The notes below the pieces were generated by a model. It searched no databases. It was not told where the DNA came from and saw nothing but the letters and a program-made list of their open reading frames with translations. Positions 14,044 through 19,145 of a DNA stretch of 19,145 nucleotides are shown one piece after another; the first letter of the stretch is position 1; every line of letters begins with the position of its first letter. Origin of the DNA: JANLQX01 sp031406385 (GTDB lineage: Bacteria; Actinomycetota; Acidimicrobiia; Acidimicrobiales; JANYDT01); NCBI GenBank assembly GCA_031406385.1, contig JANOHI010000004.1:1-19145 (forward strand). The letters run 5' to 3'. Both the position numbers and the translations under genes were made by a program.

Positions 14044-14125
14044 TGTCTCTTTGCTGGTGTTGCGAGCAGTCGGAGCGCAGCGGAGAAGCGCAGCGCCGAT
14101 GAGCAGAGTGAAGGAGCGGTCGTGA
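14036..14125 (+). CDS. 29-residue micro-ORF coupling trpE to ygfZ
   Basis: The GTG at 14036 overlaps the trpE TGA (GTGA), and its own TGA at 14123-14125 overlaps the GTG of ygfZ (again GTGA). Both GTGs have the same AAGGAG-N5 ribosome site. The peptide begins VSVVSLLVLRAVGAQRRSA, hydrophobic then basic, and ends RVKERS, the same last residues as TrpE. It exists because the junction was duplicated by an insertion with a 24-bp direct repeat at each end. The middle (14066-14105) is rich in AGCG/GGAG words. It may simply relay ribosomes from trpE to ygfZ; whether the peptide itself matters is unknown. No family is recognisable at this length. Confidence 0.5.
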   Translation: MSVVSLLVLRAVGAQRRSAAPMSRVKERS

Positions 14126-14129
14126 GTGT
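14106..14129 (+). repeat. 24-bp direct repeat, right copy (micro-ORF/ygfZ junction)
   Basis: Second copy of the repeat at 14020-14043. It contains the ygfZ ribosome site AAGGAG (14111-14116), 5 nt before GTG 14122. Confidence 0.85.
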
Positions 14130-14919
14130 CTCAGCGGAACAGCTTGGGTCGGCGTTGGAAGGACCTGCGACCACGACCTTCGTTCGGGATGTGATCGTGG
14201 CGGAGGGCGTCGACACGGTGAAGTTCCTGCACTCGCAGCTCTCGCAGGACCTCGTGTCGATGGCCGTCGGTGAGACGAGGTGGTCGTTCCTGCTGCAGCC
14301 GACCGGCAAGCTGGTCGCGTTGCTTCGCGTCGTTCGCGCCGCGGAGAACACCATCGTGCTGGATACCGACGCCGGTCATGGCGTGGCCGTTGTCGAGGCG
14401 CTGTCGCGATTCAAGATCCGAACGAAGTGCGATCTCGCACTGCATCCCACGACGGCCTTTGCCGCGTCGTGGTCCGAACGACTGCCGGTTCTCGTCGAAG
14501 GCGAGGGCGTGTTGGACGAAGCGGTGTCCGACGTGTGTGCCGTTGTCCGTGGGTTCCCGCGGTGGGGAACTGAGCTGACTGATGCGACAATCCCCAACGC
14601 CACGGGCCTGGTCGACCGTGCCGCCAGTTTCACCAAGGGTTGCTACACCGGCCAGGAACTGGTCGAGCGTATCGATTCGCGCGGTGGAAATGTGCCGCGG
14701 AGGCTCGTCGGGATTGCCATCGACGCGTCCTGCGAGGATCTCGGCGACGAAGCCGGGCTCCTGCTCGATGGTTCGGCCGCTGGCGAGCTCACGTCGGTGC
14801 GCGTCGATCCGCGCACGGGGCTTACGGTCGCTCTCGCCTACGTGAGCCGCACCGTCGACGAGTCCTCAACTCTCCTGACTGCGACTGGACACGCGGCCCG
14901 GGTCGTCGTCCTGTCGTGA
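14122..14919 (+). CDS. ygfZ: YgfZ/GcvT-type folate-binding protein
   Basis: 265 residues. YgfZ proteins (IscA-pathway partners, related to the glycine-cleavage T protein) bind tetrahydrofolate and help build or repair certain iron-sulfur enzymes in the cytosol. The hallmark KGCYTGQELVERIDSRG (172-188, with Cys174) is intact, as are the N-terminal FLHSQLSQDL and the PTGKLVALLRV strand. It is shorter than E. coli YgfZ (326), normal for actinobacterial versions. GTG 14122 has AAGGAG 5 nt ahead and overlaps the stop of the micro-ORF; its own TGA overlaps the GTG of the next gene. A folate/Fe-S gene behind trpE does not fit tryptophan synthesis directly; conserved position is the likelier reason. 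Confidence 0.93.
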   Translation: MSVSAEQLGSALEGPATTTFVRDVIVAEGVDTVKFLHSQLSQDLVSMAVGETRWSFLLQPTGKLVALLRVVRAAENTIVLDTDAGHGVAVVEALSRFKIRTKCDLALHPTTAFAASWSERLPVLVEGEGVLDEAVSDVCAVVRGFPRWGTELTDATIPNATGLVDRAASFTKGCYTGQELVERIDSRGGNVPRRLVGIAIDASCEDLGDEAGLLLDGSAAGELTSVRVDPRTGLTVALAYVSRTVDESSTLLTATGHAARVVVLS

Positions 14920-15839
14920 CGCTTCGTCGTTGGGGCATCGGCGCAGTGGTATGCGCGCTGGTGATGTCGTCAGCTGGCGGATGCACGCGCCGGGTCGAGA
15001 TCGCGTACCCCGAGGTCCCCACCACATTGGCCCTGCGCCCATCCACGAGCACCACGATCGGACCTGACCGTTCGAAGGAGACCCTGCTCCCGCCGCTCGA
15101 CTCTGCCCCACCGCTCGTCACCACAACCGTTGCGTTCGGCGAGGGCACCGTCACGGTGGAAGGCGTGGTGCAGGGCCCCGACGGCCCCGTGGCCGGCGCC
15201 ACGGTCCGGTTCGAGCGCATCGTCGGTGAGCGATCGGCTGAGCGGTCGGTGATCACCGATGACGCCGGCCGCTTCATCCTGGCGAAGGTTCCCGGGGGGC
15301 GCATGAGACTGCGGGCGTGGAAGGTACCCGACGTTGCGATGGCCCGCAACATCGTGTTGTTTGCGTCCGAGAAGACGAACGTCACCCTGAAGGTCGATCG
15401 ATTCGCCACCACCGATGTTCGGTGGGCGGCGGCACCGGCCGGACCGATCGAGGGTCAGCCGGTGAACCTTGTCGTGCAGGTGAGCCGGCGGCTGGTCGAC
15501 GACGAGGGTGTCATCGGCTTCGAGCAAATCAGCGGCCTAGCGGTTCGTCTTGTGCCGCTCGGTGCGCTCCAACCGGAGGGCGCCAACGAACGGCTGACCG
15601 ATGACACCGGGCGCGCCTCGTTCCCGATGCGCTGCAACGCCGCGGGGCCGGCAAGCATCCGGGCTCAACTCGCCTCCGGTGAGGACGCCACCCTCGAACT
15701 CCCGTCATGTGCGCCGGTACCGACAACAACCACCACGACGATTCCCCCGCCCGAAGTCACGGCTCCGCCGATCATTGTTCCGCCGGCTGATCCACAGGAG
15801 ACGACGACCACCGCTGTAGACGTCGCCTCGCCAGTCTGA
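14916..15839 (+). CDS. Secreted lipoprotein with carboxypeptidase-regulatory-like domain
   Basis: 307 residues. The short basic start VTLRRWGIG leads into a hydrophobic stretch ending SSAGGC (Cys23), a usable though non-ideal lipobox, so anchoring outside the membrane is likely. Residues about 79-160 form a beta-sandwich of the CarboxypepD_reg type: VTVEGVVQGPDGPVAGATV, then TDDAGRFILAKVPGGRMRLRA. Residues about 165-262 look like a second Ig-like unit with TDDTGRASFPM. The tail (263-307) is Pro/Thr-rich (PTTTTTTIPPPEV), typical of a wall-spanning linker. The GTG start overlaps the ygfZ stop (GTGA), so it is coupled to the trp run. No enzymatic motif is seen; a structural or adhesion role is a guess. 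It is convergent with the histidine kinase, with a gap of 27 bp and no terminator visible. Confidence 0.82.
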   Translation: MTLRRWGIGAVVCALVMSSAGGCTRRVEIAYPEVPTTLALRPSTSTTIGPDRSKETLLPPLDSAPPLVTTTVAFGEGTVTVEGVVQGPDGPVAGATVRFERIVGERSAERSVITDDAGRFILAKVPGGRMRLRAWKVPDVAMARNIVLFASEKTNVTLKVDRFATTDVRWAAAPAGPIEGQPVNLVVQVSRRLVDDEGVIGFEQISGLAVRLVPLGALQPEGANERLTDDTGRASFPMRCNAAGPASIRAQLASGEDATLELPSCAPVPTTTTTTIPPPEVTAPPIIVPPADPQETTTTAVDVASPV

Positions 15840-15866
15840 GTGGGCGGCAGATGCGCACGAGCGTTT

Positions 15867-17312
15867 TCAGCGAGCTGACGGGTCCGTCGTCGGCACCCTG
15901 ATGATGAACGTGGTGCCTTGTGGCGAAGTCTCAGCATCGGCCGTAGCGCCCATGGCTTCGACGAGCTCGCGCACGATCGCCAGTCCGAGTCCCGACCCGA
16001 TCTGACGTGTCGGACGTCGATCGGACGTGTACATACGATCAAACACGTGCGGGAGGTCTTCGGGCGCGATACCCGGTCCATCATCACTGATGCGGATCTC
16101 TGACTCGCCAGGCTTTTTGGCGACGAGCGAGACGTTCACGGTCTCTCGAGCGAACTTGCACGCGTTTTCGAGCAGGTTGGCAAGCACCTGCTGAAGGCGG
16201 TCGGGGTCGGCGAAGGCACGCACACCGTCTTCGGCGTCGAGGGTCAGTTCCAGGTCGTCCTGTTCGGCCCGCGGCAGAAAGCCGTCGGCGGTATCGGTGA
16301 CAAGGTCGGTGAGGTCGATCGGCTTCGGGCTCAGCGTGAAGTTCTTCGACTCCAACTTGGCCAGTTCCAACAGGTCACGCACGAGACGTTCGAGCCGACG
16401 GGACTCCGATGCGATGACCTGCGCGGCCCGTTGCGGGTCGGGGGCCGAGCCGTCAGCCATTGCTTCGGCGAAGCCCTGAATGGATGTGAGTGGCGTCCGC
16501 AGGTCATGCGAGACCGAGAGGAGAAATTGGCGCTCTTGGTTTCGGGCACGGCCGAGCGCCTCCGCCATGCGGTCGAGGTCGCGCAACAGACCGCCGATTT
16601 CGTCCTGGCGCTTCGCCGCCTTCTCGGTGTTCGAACCGCTCTCCGTCACGCGCACCGAGAGGTCGCCAGAAGCAATGCGTTTCTGGGCGAGCATCGCCTC
16701 GGTCAGCGGACGACTGATGCGGCGGGCCACGGCGAGCGCAGCGAGGGCGGCGAGGGCGAGCGCGAGCGCCGACGCCGTGCCGATGGCGATGAGCGCCTGG
16801 CGCGGTGTGTCGGGCAGCGGACGGCTCAACAAGAGTGTGTCGACCGTTCCCTTCGAGTCCCGCCGGATACGCACGGCCGAGTAGGCCTGTCGTCCGAGGA
16901 TGCCGTTGATCGCCCGTCCGTCGGCGATGGCGACAAGATCCTTCGAGGTGATCTCCTCGGTGATCTTGAGGGGAGCGCCGCCCGCCTGAAGTGGGGTGCC
17001 GTCGGAAAGAAGCACCGGGGGAGCGGCAACAAGGCCGAAGCGGGTGGTGTTCTCGGCGCGGTCCGGATCGGCGTCGGGGTCGACGAACCGCCACACCGAT
17101 GCCGTCTCGAGCCCCAGGGCCTCCTTCACCGACTGGAGACCGTCGAAGCTGGTGGCCTGCCCGCTACGAACGAGGCGTTGTGCCGACAGCGTGAGATTGC
17201 GGACCGTCGTCGTCCGATCCGAGCGAGTGATCCCGAAGAACGACGCGGCCGCGGCAACGCTGAGCGCAATGGCCACAGTGCCGACGATGACGAAGATGAG
17301 GCGGCGTCTCAT
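15867..17312 (-). CDS. Sensor histidine kinase, HAMP/HisKA type
   Basis: 481 residues. Transmembrane helix 1 (5-26), an extracytoplasmic sensor part (27-170), helix 2 (about 172-195), HAMP domain (196-255, RRISRPLTEA...ASGDLSVRV), then HisKA with SVSHDLRTPLTSIQGF (phospho-acceptor His269). The ATPase domain has N box LLENACKFA (380-388), G1 DDGPGIA (410-416), F-box and G2 GSGLGLAIV (439-447). All catalytic motifs are intact, so it should autophosphorylate and pass phosphate to the regulator encoded just upstream (37-bp gap). The sensor part has no family I recognise, so the signal is unknown. ATG 17312 gives a normal membrane start; no Shine-Dalgarno is visible before it. Confidence 0.95.
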   Translation of the reverse strand: MRRRLIFVIVGTVAIALSVAAAASFFGITRSDRTTTVRNLTLSAQRLVRSGQATSFDGLQSVKEALGLETASVWRFVDPDADPDRAENTTRFGLVAAPPVLLSDGTPLQAGGAPLKITEEITSKDLVAIADGRAINGILGRQAYSAVRIRRDSKGTVDTLLLSRPLPDTPRQALIAIGTASALALALAALAALAVARRISRPLTEAMLAQKRIASGDLSVRVTESGSNTEKAAKRQDEIGGLLRDLDRMAEALGRARNQERQFLLSVSHDLRTPLTSIQGFAEAMADGSAPDPQRAAQVIASESRRLERLVRDLLELAKLESKNFTLSPKPIDLTDLVTDTADGFLPRAEQDDLELTLDAEDGVRAFADPDRLQQVLANLLENACKFARETVNVSLVAKKPGESEIRISDDGPGIAPEDLPHVFDRMYTSDRRPTRQIGSGLGLAIVRELVEAMGATADAETSPQGTTFIIRVPTTDPSAR

Positions 17313-17349
17313 CTAGCGTCGGTCGTTGGGGTCGGCGGCCGGAGCCGCT

Positions 17350-18039
<690 letters not shown>

Positions 18040-18192
18040 GGCGAACATGCTGGCACGTCCCCGCCAGCGGGCGGCGTACCTCCGCTGCGCGTCGACGTCG
18101 GCCGGCTGGCCCGATCGGGCCGGCTCACCTCGACGTTCCGGTATTTTCCGGCCCAAACGGGTGTCCCGGCCCACGGAAGAGGTGGCGGGCGA

Positions 18193-18198
18193 TACCGT
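18193..18198 (+). promoter_or_regulatory. -10 box for leaderless trpC
   Basis: TACCGT followed by exactly 7 nt (CTTCGGT) and GTG 18206. No Shine-Dalgarno precedes the start. Confidence 0.55.
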
Positions 18199-18205
18199 CT
18201 TCGGT

Positions 18206-19000
18206 GTGAGCGCGGTTGCCGGTACCTATCTCGAACGGATCGTGCATGCCCACCGGGAACGCGTCGCTGCGGACACCCGTGATCTGGCTGCCGTTCGGGC
18301 GGCTGCTCTCGCCGTCGATACGGGGACCAGGGGATTTGCTGCTGCGCTCCGTGCCCCGGGGTTGAGCGTGATCGCTGAGATCAAGCGTCGCTCCCCTTCC
18401 AAGGGACTCCTCGCACCGGACCTCGATGCGCTGGTTCTGGCCGAGGCGTACCGCGACGGCGGAGCGGTGTGCCTCTCCGTCCTCACCGACGTTGACCACT
18501 TCGGTGGTTCCGTCGACGATCTTCAGGTCGCACGGGCGGCGTCGGGCCTCCCGGTGATCCGTAAGGACTTCACCGTCGGGGAGATCGATGTGTACGACGC
18601 CCGGCTCATGGGGGCCGATTGCGTTCTGCTCATCGCCGCCGCTCTCGATGACGACGAGCTCCGCCAGTTTCATCACGCGGCCACCGATGTCGGCCTCGAT
18701 GCGTTGGTGGAGATTCATGACGAGGACGAACTCGCTCGGGCTCTCGCTATGGGGGCAACACTGGTCGGTGTCAACCAGCGTGATCTGCGGACCTTCGCCG
18801 TTGACCACGACCGCGCCCGACGCGTCGGTCGGGCCATGCCCTCATCGGTGGTCCGGGTGGCCGAGTCGGGCGTGCGAGGAGCAGCGGACGCCGCGTCGCT
18901 CGCCGACGCCGGATTCGACGCCGTCCTCGTCGGGGAAAGCCTTGTCACCATGTCCAATCCCGCGGAGGGGGTCCGCGCCCTGCGCACGGCGGTTCGCTGA
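18206..19000 (+). CDS. trpC: Indole-3-glycerol phosphate synthase TrpC
   Basis: 264 residues. It closes the indole ring, converting carboxyphenylamino-deoxyribulose phosphate to indole-3-glycerol phosphate. Barrel motifs are complete: VIAEIKRRSPSKG with the catalytic Lys, CLSVLTDVDHFGG, PVIRKDFTVGEIDVYDARLMGAD (second catalytic Lys), LDALVEIHDEDEL, GVNQRDLRTF, RVAESGV and DAVLVGESLV. It is monofunctional (no TrpF domain) and normal in length. GTG 18206 gives the usual N-terminus SAVAGTYLERIV; the frame is open further upstream but without family-like sequence. Unlike many actinobacteria, trpC is not next to trpE: the lipoprotein and a two-component pair lie between them, and it appears to have its own promoter. 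Confidence 0.97.
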   Translation: MSAVAGTYLERIVHAHRERVAADTRDLAAVRAAALAVDTGTRGFAAALRAPGLSVIAEIKRRSPSKGLLAPDLDALVLAEAYRDGGAVCLSVLTDVDHFGGSVDDLQVARAASGLPVIRKDFTVGEIDVYDARLMGADCVLLIAAALDDDELRQFHHAATDVGLDALVEIHDEDELARALAMGATLVGVNQRDLRTFAVDHDRARRVGRAMPSSVVRVAESGVRGAADAASLADAGFDAVLVGESLVTMSNPAEGVRALRTAVR

Positions 19001-19084
19001 CACAAGCTGGACTGCCCGACAGCTGTTCTGGGTCAGCTCACGTCGTTGGGTCGGGATTTGCCCACCCGACCTTCGCTTCGGCCA

Positions 19085-19105
19085 CCCTCCCCATTGAGGG
19101 GAGGG
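19085..19105 (+). terminator. Hairpin after trpC
   Basis: CCCTCCCC (19085-19092), loop ATTGA, GGGGAGGG (19098-19105): a perfect 8-bp GC-rich stem 84 bp after the trpC stop. There is no T-run, so it is either an actinobacterial-type terminator or a control element of the next gene, whose -10 box starts 6 bp further on. Confidence 0.5.
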
Positions 19106-19110
19106 AAGGC

Positions 19111-19116
19111 TAACCT
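19111..19116 (+). promoter_or_regulatory. -10 box for the next gene
   Basis: TAACCT followed by exactly 7 nt (CACAAGC) and ATG 19124, the same spacing as at trpC, groES-like and trehalase genes. Confidence 0.45.
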
Positions 19117-19123
19117 CACAAGC

Positions 19124-19145
19124 ATGCGTCGGTCTTGTCCAGCGC
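19124..19145 (+). CDS. First codons of a gene running off the window
   Basis: ATG 19124 reads MRRSCPA before the window ends. It is called only because a well-spaced -10 box precedes it and a hairpin separates it from trpC. In many actinobacteria trp genes continue after trpC, but seven residues cannot identify the product. Confidence 0.35.

Noticed and set aside
18040..18174. Extended N-terminus of the response regulator
   Set aside because: The stretch is Arg-rich, unlike OmpR-family proteins, and the receiver domain begins normally at MATNDHG.

Overview
The window looks like chromosomal DNA from a high-GC Gram-positive bacterium, probably an uncultured or little-studied actinobacterium of the Acidimicrobiia type. 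This is inferred from four things: high GC, hisI directly followed by trpE, typical actinobacterial families (DUF2332, HelD-like ATPase, DUF4333-like secreted protein, putative lumazine-binding NTF2-fold protein), and several genes that appear to be transcribed without a leader. The placement rests on gene content only; no rRNA or tRNA is present.

Layout. Positions 1-1489 (minus) hold a membrane-bound NarL-type sensor kinase cut by the window edge just before its H-box. Divergent to it is a two-gene unit (1649-3239): a multi-pass membrane protein and a cupredoxin-like lipoprotein. A repeat-filled gap (3279-3401) and a small secreted two-repeat protein (3420-3995, minus) follow. hisF (4022-4795) comes next and overlaps tail to tail with a HelD-like ATPase (4770-6884, minus). 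From there to hisI lies a mixed block: phytanoyl-CoA-dioxygenase-like enzyme, GH37 trehalase, orphan GroES-like protein with a decayed HMA domain behind it, NTF2-fold protein, a 21-bp-phased inverted repeat array, and a DUF2332 protein. Histidine/tryptophan genes resume with hisI (12103) and trpE (12510). They run through a 29-codon micro-ORF into ygfZ and a lipoprotein, joined by GTGA stop/start overlaps. A response regulator/histidine kinase pair (15867-18039, minus) separates this run from trpC (18206-19000). A hairpin and the first codons of another gene close the window.

How it fits together. HisF, HisI, TrpE and TrpC are enzymes of histidine and tryptophan synthesis; many actinobacteria keep hisF-hisI-trpE-trpC close together. 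Here that group is split by about 7.3 kb between hisF and hisI and about 4.2 kb between trpE and trpC. The genes in the gaps have no evident common pathway.

The most unusual signals are at DNA level: (1) a 24-bp direct repeat that duplicates the trpE/ygfZ junction and creates a coupled micro-ORF; (2) a 21-bp-phased array in two opposed arms between convergent genes; (3) a TANNNT box 6-8 nt before the start codon at six genes lacking a well-placed Shine-Dalgarno; (4) an HMA-domain remnant in frame behind groES, flanked by a 13-bp direct repeat. No mobile element, CRISPR array or RNA gene was recognised. No gap between genes exceeds 300 bases.
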